Shown: positions 1 through 7,549, counted from the first letter of the stretch. The stretch: 15,340 bases of DNA from Alphaproteobacteria bacterium (GCA_020441605.1 JAGRLX010000121.1:1-15340); one strand, 5' to 3'. Notes: a model not told the origin generated them from the sequence alone. A program made the numbers and translations.

Positions 1-966
1 GGGCCGTCGGGCTGTGGCAAGAGCACCTTGCTGCGGATGGTTGCGGGCCTCGAAGAGATTACCGCAGGAATCATCCGCATCGGCGACCGTGTCGTGAATG
101 ACGAGGAGCCCAAGGACCGTGACATTGCCATGGTGTTCCAGGACTATGCGCTCTACCCGCACATGTCTGTCGCCGATAACATCGGCTTCGGACTGAAGAT
201 GCGGGGTTTGGCCAAGGGAGAGATCGACTCTCGCGTGGCAGAAGCCGCTCATATCCTGCAGCTTGACCAACTCCTCGCCCGCAAGCCCGGTGAGCTTTCG
301 GGCGGGCAACGCCAGCGTGTTGCAATGGGGCGGGCCATCGTCAGGCGTCCCAAGGTCTTCCTGTTCGACGAACCCCTGTCCAATCTCGATGCCCGGCTGA
401 GGGTGGAGATGCGCACACAGATCAAGCGCCTGCACGGGCACCTTGCGACCACCACGATCTACGTGACTCATGATCAGGTGGAAGCGATGACGCTGGCCGA
501 CAGGGTCGTGATCCTGAAGGACGGGATCATCATGCAAGAGGGAACGCCGATCGCGGTTTACAGCGATCCCAACAGCCAGTTCGTGGGCGAGTTCATTGGC
601 TCACCGCGCATGAACATCCTGCGGGCGAAGATCGACCGGTCATCTGCTTTGCCAGTCTTGCAGGTCGGCGGATCGCAGATCCCGGTCAGCGGGCTCGGCG
701 AACTGGATGGCACGGAGGTCCTGGTCGGTGTCCGTCCCGAACACCTTCATGTCTGCGATGCGGAACAGGCCAAACTGTTCGCTGTTGTCGATGTCTCAGA
801 GCCGCTTGGCTCCGACACGATGGCCATCTGCATGATGGGCGAACAGGAACTTACGGCCCGCCTTGATCCTGAAATCCCGTTGTCTCGCGGCGATACGATC
901 CATTTCACCTTTGACACCGACCGCCTCTTTCTTTTCGACAGCAAGGATGGACGGCGGCTGAAGTAG
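1..966 (+). CDS. ABC transporter ATP-binding protein, MalK/UgpC type (5' partial)
   Basis: ATPase subunit of an ABC importer; it hydrolyses ATP at the inner face of the membrane to drive uptake, in this subfamily usually of sugars, polyols or glycerol-3-phosphate. The reading frame is open from the first base, so the start and roughly 35 N-terminal residues lie outside the window. Visible from the edge: Walker A (GPSGCGKST), Q-loop ([11 protein letters not shown]), signature [14 protein letters not shown], Walker B ([13 protein letters not shown]) and the switch histidine in YVTHDQ. After about residue 240 comes a C-terminal TOBE/MOP-like region containing GVRPEH, which is typical of the MalK/UgpC group. 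The permease and binding-protein genes must lie upstream if they are linked, so the substrate cannot be named. The family call is firm; the substrate is unknown. Confidence 0.93.
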   Translation, partial: GPSGCGKSTLLRMVAGLEEITAGIIRIGDRVVNDEEPKDRDIAMVFQDYALYPHMSVADNIGFGLKMRGLAKGEIDSRVAEAAHILQLDQLLARKPGELSGGQRQRVAMGRAIVRRPKVFLFDEPLSNLDARLRVEMRTQIKRLHGHLATTTIYVTHDQVEAMTLADRVVILKDGIIMQEGTPIAVYSDPNSQFVGEFIGSPRMNILRAKIDRSSALPVLQVGGSQIPVSGLGELDGTEVLVGVRPEHLHVCDAEQAKLFAVVDVSEPLGSDTMAICMMGEQELTARLDPEIPLSRGDTIHFTFDTDRLFLFDSKDGRRLK

Positions 967-1282
967 GCTTTCTGCTCTTGAGCGCTCACGCCGCGCTGCA
1001 GCGGGCAGCGAAAGTGGTTGTCAAAGGCCGGGTTCGGGATCGCATCCACGAAGATCAATGGCTCCCGGCCCGCTCGTTCATCACCTACGGCCCCTAACCA
1101 GCCAACTCCGTCGATTGCCGGCCAGGTGATGTCCTGTTTCCGGGTCGAAGATCCGATACAAGTGCTGGAGACGACTGGAAAGATCCGCCGGTGTTACCGG
1201 GGGAACAGCGGGCCTGGCGCGGGTTCCCTAGATTGCGTGCAACACGGATCACCGATCCACCGCATCAGAGGGAGAAACGCAC
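967..1282. other. Intergenic region between ABC ATPase and RTX gene
   Basis: About 316 bases with no convincing gene. A short G+C-rich dyad (991-1004, CCGC..GCGG) follows the ATPase stop but has no T-run, so it is not a clear intrinsic terminator. A purine-rich ribosome binding site (AGAGGGAGAA, 1267-1276) sits just before the RTX start. No good sigma70 promoter was recognised, so the RTX promoter is unplaced. Confidence 0.5.
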
Positions 1283-2578
1283 ATGAGAATCGTCAGCACC
1301 GGCACCAACATGTTCACCGACACCATTCTGTGGGACACCATCAACGGCACGTCGGGCCGCGACATGATCGAGATCACCTGGGGCAATGACACCGTCAATG
1401 CCGGCGACGGCGACGATTACATCTGGGACCTCGACGGCGAATATGCCGGGGCCTTTCCCGGAAACCCCGGCACCCATATCTGGCTGGCGAGCGACGACAC
1501 GATCAATGGCGGCGCAGGCAACGACACAGTGTTCGCCGGCTTGGGCTCCGACCGTATGGATGGTGGCACGGGCTGGGACACGGTTGACTACCGCTACAGC
1601 GACGCCGCGATCTACGTCGACCTCGTCACCGGCAAGGGAAGCGGCGGATCGGGCTCCTATTCGGCTGGTGACTCGTTCGTCAGCATAGAGGAAATCCGGG
1701 GCTCGAAGTTCAACGACACCATCAAGGGCGGCGGCGCCGAGGCCGATCTCTACGGCAACGACGGCAACGACATCCTGCACGGTGGCAGCGGCATCACCCG
1801 CATGTATGGCGGCGAGGGCAACGACACTTTCGTGATCGGCAGCTGGCTCAACCGGGTGGACGGCGGCAACGGTGTCGATACCGTCAGCTTCTACAAGCTG
1901 GGCAACGGTGTTCGCATCTGGAACGGCAACACCTCGGCCGAGGCCGTGGGCACGGGTGCGGTCGCCTACTATGGGGTGTCGTCCATCGAGAACGTCATCG
2001 GTACCCGGCACAATGATTTCGTCGGCGAAAACAGTGCCAACAACGTGATCCAGGTCTATGAAGGCAATGACGTAGTCTATGCCGGCCTCGGCCGCGACGT
2101 GGTGATGGGCGGCTCTGGCAATGACCGGCTGCATGGCGGCTATGACAACGACATCCTTCAAGGCGAAGCGGGCATCGATGCGCTGTTCGGCGACAATGGC
2201 AACGACCAGCTGTTCGGCGGCGCCGAAACCGACTATCTCAACGGCGGCCGGGGCAGCGACAAGATGACGGGTGGCAGCGGCGCCGACTTCTTCATTTTTG
2301 ATGCCTATGCCGTAAAGGACGGCTCCAATATGGACACGATCACCGATTTCGTCCGCGGCGTGGACAAGATCGACCTGTCGCAGATCGACGCGTGGTTCGG
2401 CCTCACCGGCAACCAGGTCTTCAGCTTCCGGGTGGGCGGCGGCATCGGCACCGTGAGCAGCCACCTCGACAAAGGCCGGACGATCGTCGAGGCCCATGTT
2501 GATGGCGACCGGATCGCCGATGTCACCATCGCCATAGATGGACTGATGACGCTGACTGCTTCCGATTTCATCCTGTAA
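1283..2578 (+). CDS. RTX calcium-binding repeat protein, probable type I secretion substrate
   Basis: A 431-residue protein made almost wholly of RTX nonapeptide repeats (GGxGxDxux), which fold into a calcium-filled parallel beta-roll outside the cell. Repeats are dense at about residues 70-100 (for example NGGAGNDTV) and 255-345 (GGSGNDRLHGG and on). Between them are two longer linker modules of the DTVxY...SIExxxGS..ND type. The C-terminus carries FIFD...ITDF..GVDKIDLS and ends TLTASDFIL, resembling the serralysin-type C-terminal domain that carries the uncleaved type I secretion signal. There is no N-terminal signal peptide and no cysteine, both usual for this class. No protease, lipase or other catalytic domain is visible, so it may be a structural or adhesive surface protein. 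No secretion genes (HlyB/HlyD/TolC) lie in the window. A purine-rich ribosome binding site 6 bases upstream supports the ATG. Confidence 0.9.
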   Translation: MRIVSTGTNMFTDTILWDTINGTSGRDMIEITWGNDTVNAGDGDDYIWDLDGEYAGAFPGNPGTHIWLASDDTINGGAGNDTVFAGLGSDRMDGGTGWDTVDYRYSDAAIYVDLVTGKGSGGSGSYSAGDSFVSIEEIRGSKFNDTIKGGGAEADLYGNDGNDILHGGSGITRMYGGEGNDTFVIGSWLNRVDGGNGVDTVSFYKLGNGVRIWNGNTSAEAVGTGAVAYYGVSSIENVIGTRHNDFVGENSANNVIQVYEGNDVVYAGLGRDVVMGGSGNDRLHGGYDNDILQGEAGIDALFGDNGNDQLFGGAETDYLNGGRGSDKMTGGSGADFFIFDAYAVKDGSNMDTITDFVRGVDKIDLSQIDAWFGLTGNQVFSFRVGGGIGTVSSHLDKGRTIVEAHVDGDRIADVTIAIDGLMTLTASDFIL

Positions 2579-2579
2579 G

Positions 2580-2602
2580 GACGAAACCCGAGCGCAACTC
2601 GG
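2580..2602 (-). terminator. Possible weak terminator after tRNA-Arg
   Basis: On the minus strand CCGAG-TTGCG-CTCGG forms a 5-bp hairpin followed by GTTTCGTC, about 30 bases past the tRNA-Arg 3' end. The T-run is short and broken. It could also slow transcription coming from the convergent RTX gene. Confidence 0.3.
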
Positions 2603-2630
2603 ATGCTCATTGGAACCTATGACACGAAAC

Positions 2631-2708
2631 TGGCGACCCCGGCAGGATTCGAACCTGCGACCTAGTGCTTAGAAGGCACTTGCTCTGGTCCAGCTGAGCT
2701 ACGGGGTC
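2631..2708 (-). tRNA. tRNA-Arg (anticodon TCT)
   Basis: A full cloverleaf can be drawn: acceptor GACCCCG/CGGGGTC, D-stem GCTC/GAGC, anticodon stem AGTGC/GCACT with loop CTTCTAA (anticodon TCT), 5-base variable region, T-stem GCAGG/CCTGC with loop TTCGAAT, discriminator G, and an encoded CCA at 2631-2633. It reads AGA/AGG codons. It starts 20 bases past the stop of the hydroxylase gene on the same strand. I found no good promoter of its own, so it may be cut from the upstream transcript. Confidence 0.97.
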
Positions 2709-2728
2709 GTGACAGGCGATTTAGCCGA

Positions 2729-3859
2729 TCAGCGTCGGAATGGGTAGAGAAACTGCTGCCAATATCCACCGGGCACCGGCTGGCCCTCGATGCCATAGGC
2801 TTTCGGCCACCGTCCCTGCGGCATGTGGTGGGTTCCGAACAGGCGATCGAACAGTGGAAAGTGTATGGCGAAATTCACGTCGATAGCTTCGCGCTCCTCG
2901 CCGTGGTGCCAGTGATGGAAGCGCGGGGTCGCCACGACTGGTTCGATGGCGCCGAGATTCCAGCCAATATTGGCATGGATGAATGCTGAGTAGAAATAGA
3001 CGATCAGCAGATAGATCTGGATCGCCAGCGGGTCGTAGCCCATGCTGAACATCGGGATGGCCGTGAGCCCGCGCAACACGATGATTTCCAGGAAGTGCAT
3101 GCGGGCGCCGGCAATCCAGTCCATGGCGCGGGCAGAATGATGAACTGCATGGAAACGCCACAAGGCGGGCACACGATGAAAGGCCCGGTGCACCCAGTAT
3201 TGCACGAGATCTGTCAGGACCATGATCTCGATGACCTGCAACACCAGGGGCTGGCTGCCGACGGCGGCGCGGAGCGAGGTCCACAGGTCTTGGGCTACAA
3301 TGGCATTGGCCGGGGCCATGGCGAGAAATGTCAGAACCTGCACCATCATGGAACTGACGAAATAGTAGAACAGGTCCTCGCGCCATTCGGTGCGAAATAG
3401 CCGCTGTTCGCGCTTCAGCGGGAACATGCGCTCAAGCGGCACAAACAGCAGCCCGGTGAGCACGACATTCAACACGAAGAAGTCCAGGCCAAAATAGATG
3501 CCATCGGGACTTGTGTCGACCGGAGCGAAACTGCCGATCAACCCGGCGATCAGGGTCAGCGCGACTGCAGTCAATCCGAGAACGCGGTGCGAGCTTAGCA
3601 CGAGGTTGAGCAGGCTCAGACCATAGGCGACGATCATCGCGGCGAAGAGCCCCGATGGAAACACGGGATGAGCGAACAGCACTCGAAGTTCAGGAGTAAT
3701 GAAGATGCCAGGGAAGGCCCGGCATATCACCACCACAAGGCAGCCTGTGGCAAGCAAGAAGGCCAGAACACCGCTCAGCCAGCCTGAACCGATCGGGCGC
3801 TGCTCGGGCCGCGCCTCGAGTTCCCTCCGCAACTTGTCACGCAGCGACGGGCCGGCCAT
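2729..3859 (-). CDS. Fatty acid hydroxylase / sterol desaturase superfamily membrane protein
   Basis: A 376-residue integral membrane enzyme. The family uses a di-iron centre held by histidines to hydroxylate or desaturate lipids. The histidine clusters are HRAFH (224-228), HxxHH (237-241) and HHWHH (315-319), with another His at 295 in FIHANIGWN, matching the superfamily pattern. The N-terminal half has about five hydrophobic stretches (roughly 30-52, 69-88, 93-112, 124-142, 163-185), more than minimal family members have. The start lies 3 bases after the stop of the NDUFS4-like gene, so the two are probably cotranscribed. Only weak Shine-Dalgarno pairing (GGACT) precedes the ATG, which suits coupled translation. 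The tRNA-Arg gene follows 20 bases downstream. The true substrate (sterol, hopanoid, fatty acid, carotenoid or ornithine lipid) cannot be told from sequence alone. Confidence 0.88.
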   Translation of the reverse strand: MAGPSLRDKLRRELEARPEQRPIGSGWLSGVLAFLLATGCLVVVICRAFPGIFITPELRVLFAHPVFPSGLFAAMIVAYGLSLLNLVLSSHRVLGLTAVALTLIAGLIGSFAPVDTSPDGIYFGLDFFVLNVVLTGLLFVPLERMFPLKREQRLFRTEWREDLFYYFVSSMMVQVLTFLAMAPANAIVAQDLWTSLRAAVGSQPLVLQVIEIMVLTDLVQYWVHRAFHRVPALWRFHAVHHSARAMDWIAGARMHFLEIIVLRGLTAIPMFSMGYDPLAIQIYLLIVYFYSAFIHANIGWNLGAIEPVVATPRFHHWHHGEEREAIDVNFAIHFPLFDRLFGTHHMPQGRWPKAYGIEGQPVPGGYWQQFLYPFRR

Positions 3860-3862
3860 GTT

Positions 3863-4168
3863 TCAATGAGTCCAGTTGTCGGACCGGCCCCATTTGAAAT
3901 TGTCGGAGTAGGACTTGCGGTGGGCCCGCTTTACGGGTTCTGCCAGGACGGTATAGGCGAGCCCTTCTCGTTCGGCATAGGCAATGGCCTCTTCCTGGGT
4001 GTCGAAGCGCAGCTTGACCTGCTGCCGGGTATCGCCCGACGACGTCCACCCCATCAGCGGGTCGGTGCTGCGGGGCACCTCGGCCACGTGCTCGAGTACC
4101 CAGTAGACCGACTTGCCCTTGCCGGATTGCATGGCATTGCGGGCGGGCTTGTAGATACGGACGGCCAT
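3863..4168 (-). CDS. NDUFS4-like complex I accessory subunit (ETC complex I subunit family)
   Basis: A 101-residue protein of the family that includes mitochondrial NDUFS4 (the 18-kDa subunit), found in alphaproteobacteria as an accessory part of respiratory NADH dehydrogenase (complex I). Recognisable features are the opening VRIYKPARNAMQSG, the core LMGWTSSGDTRQQVKLRF, the helix containing EEAIAYAE, and the end YSDNFKWGRSDNWTH. Length is typical for bacterial members, which lack the mitochondrial targeting peptide. The start is 27 bases past the 3' end of tRNA-Pro on the same strand, and GGAG about 10 bases ahead of the ATG can serve as ribosome binding site. Its mRNA 5' end may therefore be made by tRNA 3' processing. 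It is followed after 3 bases by the hydroxylase gene. The family call is strong; its role as a complex I subunit here is inferred. Confidence 0.92.
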   Translation of the reverse strand: MAVRIYKPARNAMQSGKGKSVYWVLEHVAEVPRSTDPLMGWTSSGDTRQQVKLRFDTQEEAIAYAEREGLAYTVLAEPVKRAHRKSYSDNFKWGRSDNWTH

Positions 4169-4195
4169 CGTGTTGAATCTCCGATTGACCGCGGC

Positions 4196-4272
4196 TGGTC
4201 GGGGTGGCCAGATTCGAACTGACGACCCCCTGCGCCCAAGGCAGGTGCGCTACCAGACTGCGCTACACCCCG
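4196..4272 (-). tRNA. tRNA-Pro (anticodon TGG)
   Basis: Cloverleaf: acceptor CGGGGTG/CACCCCG, D-stem GCGC/GCGC, anticodon stem CCTGC/GCAGG with loop CTTGGGC (anticodon TGG), T-stem GTCAG/CTGGC (one T-G pair) with loop TTCGAAT, discriminator A, encoded CCA at 4196-4198. It lies between the DUF192 gene and the NDUFS4-like gene, on the same strand as both. Confidence 0.97.
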
Positions 4273-4290
4273 ATTGCCGCGAGAGCTTGC

Positions 4291-4319
4291 TCAATAGCCA
4301 CAATAATCCGATCCGGCAA
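4291..4319 (-). promoter_or_regulatory. Promoter for tRNA-Pro (and probably genes behind it)
   Basis: On the minus strand: -35 TTGCCG, a 17-base spacer, then -10 TATTGA, placed in the gap between the DUF192 stop and the tRNA. A start about 7 bases further would give a leader of roughly 12 bases. No terminator is visible between the tRNA and the NDUFS4-like gene, so this promoter may drive that gene as well. Confidence 0.55.
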
Positions 4320-4328
4320 GCTGGCGTT

Positions 4329-4793
4329 TCAGCCGTTGTTGGCGAAGATGCGATGGTAGACGACATCGCCGGCACGAATTCCGAAACGCCGCGATGTGCC
4401 TCCGGCGAGCTCAAGAACGGCCCGCACCGGCTCGGTCAAGCTAATCACGTCGAGCGACTGCGGCACTGTATTCTCGGCGATATAGGCGATTGATCCGTCG
4501 CCCCGGATGAACAGCATATCAAGGGGAATGTAGGTGTTCTTCATCCACATGGCGGCGGGACGGGGCGATTCGAAATCGAAGAGCATGCCTCGGTCCTCGG
4601 GCAGACGCTGGCGGAACATCAGGCCGCGGGCACGCAAGGCATCCGTATCAGCAATTTCCACCGTGAACATCACCGCATCGCTCTCGGTCGCGATGGTCAG
4701 GGGTTCGATCTTGGAAAGGGTTTGCTCCTCCGCCAGCCCGGGCCGGACGAGTAGCATCAGGCACACCAGGAAGCCCAGGATCAAATCACGCAT
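4329..4793 (-). CDS. DUF192 family exported protein
   Basis: A 154-residue protein with an N-terminal signal peptide (hydrophobic residues 4-20, likely cut after GLA at about 21) followed by a complete DUF192 domain. Family hallmarks seen: ARGLMFRQ (about 55-62), MLFDFESP (70-77), MWMKNTYIPLDMLFI (82-96), DGSIAYI and AVLELAGGT (about 125-133), then RAGDVVYH. The biochemical role of DUF192 is not established to my knowledge. I chose the ATG at 4793 because GAGGGG lies just ahead of it; an in-frame GTG at 4811 would add six polar residues before the signal peptide and is less likely. The cold-shock gene ends 43 bases upstream on the same strand, so the two probably form one transcript. The two were, from memory, often neighbours in alphaproteobacteria. 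Confidence 0.9.
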   Translation of the reverse strand: MRDLILGFLVCLMLLVRPGLAEEQTLSKIEPLTIATESDAVMFTVEIADTDALRARGLMFRQRLPEDRGMLFDFESPRPAAMWMKNTYIPLDMLFIRGDGSIAYIAENTVPQSLDVISLTEPVRAVLELAGGTSRRFGIRAGDVVYHRIFANNG

Positions 4794-4836
4794 AGACCCC
4801 TCACGACACACACCGTCGCCTTCGCATCCCAGTCAA

Positions 4837-5448
4837 TCAGTTGGTGAGCGCAGGGCCGCCTTCAAGACTGAGGCGCACCTCGGCCGCCATCTTGCCCTTG
4901 GGACCATCGCCAAAGCGGACATAGACCCAGGTATCAGGTTCGAGCTCGGCGATAGCCGTCTTGCGCAGGGTTTCCATGTGAACAAAGATATCTGGCTGGC
5001 CCTCACCTTCCGATACGAAGCCAAACCCACGCGCACGGTTAAACCATTTCACCTTGACACGAATCCACCCGGTAGTCGGCGTAACGGTATTGTGCGTGCG
5101 GCTCCGGCGCTCCACGGGATGAATTGCTGTGGAGAGGTCAACCGAAAGGACACGAAGGCATTGATAGCCCTTCTGCCGCTCCACAACTTCGCAGGCCACC
5201 CGCGCGCCTTCCAGCGGCGCCTCGAATCCATCACGTTTCAGGCAACTCAGGTGCAACAGGATGTCCGGCATGCCGTTGTCGGGAATGATGAATCCGTAGC
5301 CCCTACCGACGTCGAACCATTTCACGAGACCGCTGACTTGAATGATCCGGACATTTGATTCCGGGCTCTGTTGGAGGCCCGTATTCTCTTCGCCCCTGCG
5401 GGTGCTGCTCGCCGCCATGCTCGTACCCAACTCTCTCACGGGCGGCAC
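4837..5448 (-). CDS. Cold-shock protein with two cold-shock domains
   Basis: A 203-residue cytoplasmic nucleic-acid-binding protein with two CspA-type domains, the form common in alphaproteobacteria. Domain 1 covers about residues 39-105, with RNP1-like GRGYGFI and RNP2-like DILLHLS. Domain 2 covers about 132-195, with RGFGFVS and DIFVHM. A polar linker (about 106-130) joins them. Such proteins bind single-stranded RNA or DNA and act as RNA chaperones or in stress and growth-phase control; the specific job here is unknown. The GTG at 5448 has GAGG 7 bases upstream; an ATG at 5418 would drop ten unconserved residues and is the main alternative. A candidate promoter at 5608-5636 implies a leader of about 150 bases, as is frequent for csp genes. 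DUF192 follows on the same strand. Confidence 0.9.
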   Translation of the reverse strand: MPPVRELGTSMAASSTRRGEENTGLQQSPESNVRIIQVSGLVKWFDVGRGYGFIIPDNGMPDILLHLSCLKRDGFEAPLEGARVACEVVERQKGYQCLRVLSVDLSTAIHPVERRSRTHNTVTPTTGWIRVKVKWFNRARGFGFVSEGEGQPDIFVHMETLRKTAIAELEPDTWVYVRFGDGPKGKMAAEVRLSLEGGPALTN

Positions 5449-5589
5449 AAAACTGCCTCAACCCCTCCGCCCATGGTTAATGTGCTCAAATCGCGGGGAT
5501 TTGTACAGGGTTCCTTGCTGCCGCCGATGTGGATAATGCGACAACGCCTCAGGACGGCTGGCGCCCAGCCAACATCACTCAGCATCTCA

Positions 5590-5600
5590 CTTGTCACAAG
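5590..5600. repeat. Short perfect palindrome at the predicted csp transcription start
   Basis: CTTGT-G-ACAAG (11 bases on the minus strand) falls right at the start point predicted from the promoter at 5608-5636. It could be an operator or the first stem of the leader RNA. It is short enough to be chance. Confidence 0.3.
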
Positions 5601-5607
5601 CCACCGA

Positions 5608-5636
5608 AATACAAGACTGATTTAGCGCCGTGGCAA
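5608..5636 (-). promoter_or_regulatory. Candidate promoter of the cold-shock gene
   Basis: Minus strand: -35 TTGCCA, 17-base spacer, -10 TGTATT (4 of 6 matches to TATAAT). It would give a 5' leader near 150 bases. The -35 resembles those ahead of tRNA-Pro and tRNA-Glu. Confidence 0.4.
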
Positions 5637-5978
5637 GTTGGTAACCGGGTCTATGCGACTGCCTCCGGACCATGCATGAGGTCGCCCGACTTGCTTTGCC
5701 TTTCCGCCAGTACGGGACTTCTCGCCTGCTAATTGAAGTGGCACCCGCCCATTGTGATTCGGGTTGCAGGCAGATTTGACCCTCGTATGGTCAAGCTTCC
5801 GCAAACCCCCGCGCATAATCCGTCGCCGAACTCCGGCATGGTCGGCCCGTCAGCGCGGAACACACACCTCGGCATAGATGATTCCTGCAAGGACAATATC
5901 ATTCCCAAGCCTCATGCGCACCCCAACTGCCAGAAACTGCATGTGATGCAAGGTGCAATTCTCAGCTCAGGCACGGCA

Positions 5979-6740
5979 TCAGCACCGGCTGAGACAGGCC
6001 ATCACCTGCGGCAGCACAATGCTCAGTTCGGCATGCAGGACGAGGCTCGCCAGACCGTCGAGGCCGGTCGGCTCTCGATTGATGATGATAAATGGCGTGC
6101 GATTCTGCGCCGCCATCACCGGGAAACCAGCAGCGGGGAAGACCTGCAGCGAGGAGCCGACGGCGATGAAAAGGTCGGCATTGAGGGTGGCCGCCCGTGC
6201 ATCGGCCATGGGCTGCTCAGGCATGGCCTGGCCGAAGGCAATGGTGGCCGACTTCACGATGCCACTGCAACTGATGCAGGACGGAACCCTGTCGCGCAAT
6301 TCGAGTTCTTCGCGCGCCCAATCGATCTCGTGACGGAGGCCGCAGGAGAGGCAAGCTGCGTAACTACCATTGCCATGGATCTCGATGATCCTGTCGCGGG
6401 GCACGCCGGCACGGGCATGCATGTCGTCAATGTTCTGGGTGATGATGTGCGAGACATGATTTCGTGCGACCAGATCGGCAATGGCGCGATGGCCGGGGCC
6501 GGGCACTGCGGACATGCAAGTCTCATGGATCATGAAGAAGCGCCGCCAGGCCTCCCGGCGGGTCGATTCAGAGGCGACGAATTCCTGAAACGCAATCGGC
6601 TTGTACTGCGTCCAGAATCCACCCGGCGAACGGAAATCCGGTATGCCGCATTCGGTCGAAACGCCGGCCCCGCTGAAGATCACCGCGCGCCCTGCCTTCT
6701 GGACCATCGCGGCCAGTTCTTCTATGTCTCTCTCAAACAC
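5979..6740 (-). CDS. Sir2-family NAD-dependent protein deacylase (sirtuin)
   Basis: A 253-residue sirtuin that removes acyl groups, normally acetyl, from protein lysines using NAD+. Seen in order, numbered from the chosen start: [15 protein letters not shown] (24-38) for NAD binding, TQNIDDMH (101-108), catalytic His in IHGNG (His122), zinc cysteines CLSC (130/133) and CISC (155/158), then VGSSLQVFP (195-202) and [11 protein letters not shown] (218-228). All key residues are present. The start is uncertain: GTG at 6740 gives a normal N-terminus with GGGA 7 bases upstream; TTG at 6770 and ATG at 6707 are alternatives. With 6740 the gene diverges from gloA with only 11 bases between starts, so each promoter must lie inside the other gene. 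The substrates are unknown. Confidence 0.9.
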   Translation of the reverse strand: MFERDIEELAAMVQKAGRAVIFSGAGVSTECGIPDFRSPGGFWTQYKPIAFQEFVASESTRREAWRRFFMIHETCMSAVPGPGHRAIADLVARNHVSHIITQNIDDMHARAGVPRDRIIEIHGNGSYAACLSCGLRHEIDWAREELELRDRVPSCISCSGIVKSATIAFGQAMPEQPMADARAATLNADLFIAVGSSLQVFPAAGFPVMAAQNRTPFIIINREPTGLDGLASLVLHAELSIVLPQVMACLSRC

Positions 6741-6751
6741 AAGGAGATCCC

Positions 6752-7171
6752 ATGAAATACCTGCACACAATGATTCGCGTCGCCAACCTGGACCAGTCGC
6801 TGGATTTCTTCATCAACAAGCTGGGCTTCGTCGAACAGCGCCGCCATGTCAACGAGAAAGGGCGCTACACGCTGGTCTTCGTCGCCTGCCCCGAAAGCCC
6901 CGACGCGCCGGTCGAACTCACCTACAACTGGGATCCGGAAGCTTACACCGGCGGACGCAATTTCGGCCATTTGGCGATCGGTGTCGACAATATCTACGAC
7001 TACTGCGCCAATCTGCAAAAGGCCGGAATCACCATCAACCGCCCGCCTCGGGATGGTCGCATGGCCTTCATCAAGACCCCGGACGGTATCTCCATCGAGG
7101 TGCTTCAGAAAGGCGACGCGCTGCCCGTCGTCGAGCCCTGGTCGAGCATGCCGAACACGGGTTCCTGGTAA
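6752..7171 (+). CDS. gloA: Lactoylglutathione lyase (glyoxalase I)
   Basis: A 139-residue metalloenzyme that isomerises the methylglyoxal-glutathione hemithioacetal to S-lactoylglutathione, the first step of methylglyoxal detoxification in the cytoplasm. The four metal ligands expected from E. coli GloA are all in place: His5, Glu55 (in VELTYNW), His73 (in FGHLAIGV) and Glu116 (in ISIEVLQKG). Other family marks are [14 protein letters not shown] near the start and TPDGISIE near the end. Length fits the short, single-domain bacterial enzyme, a type that is often nickel-dependent. A strong ribosome binding site (AAGGAGAT, 6741-6748) fixes the ATG. It diverges from the sirtuin and abuts the convergent cupin gene with no spare base. 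Confidence 0.95.
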   Translation: MKYLHTMIRVANLDQSLDFFINKLGFVEQRRHVNEKGRYTLVFVACPESPDAPVELTYNWDPEAYTGGRNFGHLAIGVDNIYDYCANLQKAGITINRPPRDGRMAFIKTPDGISIEVLQKGDALPVVEPWSSMPNTGSW

Positions 7172-7549
7172 TCACCAGATCCCGTCAACCTCGTAGGCTT
7201 CATCCATGCCGGGCCAGGGCGGCATGGTGACGCCGACGCACTCCAGCCGCTCTGCCCCATCATTGCGGAACTGGAAGGACGTACCGACCGGAATGGTGAT
7301 GGAGACGCCGGGGCGAAGCTCAACCGTCTCCTCGTCGTTTCCCAGCCTACGCCACATGCGGCCCTGCCCGTCGATCACCAGCCACAGTTCCTCGACGGTC
7401 CGGTGGGCCACGGCCGTGGATACCGCACCTGGCGGAAGTGTGAATTGCGCCATGCTGCCACGGGCACAGGCCGCCAGGATCCGCACGTCAGAACCATCCG
7501 GCGCCGTGACATCAGGCGCATCGGACCTCCGGACAGTCACGAAGCTCAT
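7172..7549 (-). CDS. Small cupin-fold protein with incomplete metal site
   Basis: A 125-residue single cupin barrel. Motif 1 reads VAHRTVEELWLVIDGQG (about 47-63) and motif 2 PGVSITIPVGTSFQFRN (80-96). Compared with the usual HxH...E / H pattern, only His49 and a glutamate (53/54) remain; the second His of motif 1 is missing and the motif 2 His is Gln93. Metal binding may thus be lost or altered, and the protein might act as a sensor or binding protein instead of an enzyme. The C-terminal PPWPGMDEAYEV is a tail I associate with a group of small cupins of unknown function. Its ATG overlaps the TGA of the SDR gene (ATGA), indicating translational coupling, so it probably works with that dehydrogenase. 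No specific reaction can be given. Confidence 0.85.
   Translation of the reverse strand: MSFVTVRRSDAPDVTAPDGSDVRILAACARGSMAQFTLPPGAVSTAVAHRTVEELWLVIDGQGRMWRRLGNDEETVELRPGVSITIPVGTSFQFRNDGAERLECVGVTMPPWPGMDEAYEVDGIW

Larger units (their letters stand above)
5449..5978. other. 530-base region without a convincing gene
   Basis: Lies between the cold-shock start and the sirtuin stop. It holds the probable cold-shock promoter and leader (up to about 5636). The rest has a 64-codon minus-strand frame (5622-5816) that lacks a proper ribosome binding site and resembles no family I recognise, plus short frames on the other strand. Its base composition is more mixed than the neighbouring genes, so it could hold a decayed insertion or a non-coding RNA, but nothing specific can be supported. 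Confidence 0.4.

Noticed and set aside
991..1004. Dyad after the ABC ATPase as terminator
   Set aside because: Stem of only four clear pairs and no T-run.
1018..1389. Plus-strand frame ahead of the RTX gene
   Set aside because: Overlaps the RTX start in another frame, lacks a ribosome binding site and resembles no protein.
1400..2300. Regularly repeated sequence as a possible CRISPR or DNA repeat array
   Set aside because: The repeats are degenerate and in frame, coding for RTX nonapeptides.
1265..2497. Long minus-strand open frame opposite the RTX gene
   Set aside because: A shadow of the repetitive GGxGxD codons on the other strand; low-complexity A/V-rich product, no family signal.
5733..6755. 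Plus-strand frame opposite the sirtuin
   Set aside because: Mostly antisense to the sirtuin; no ribosome binding site and no recognisable domain.
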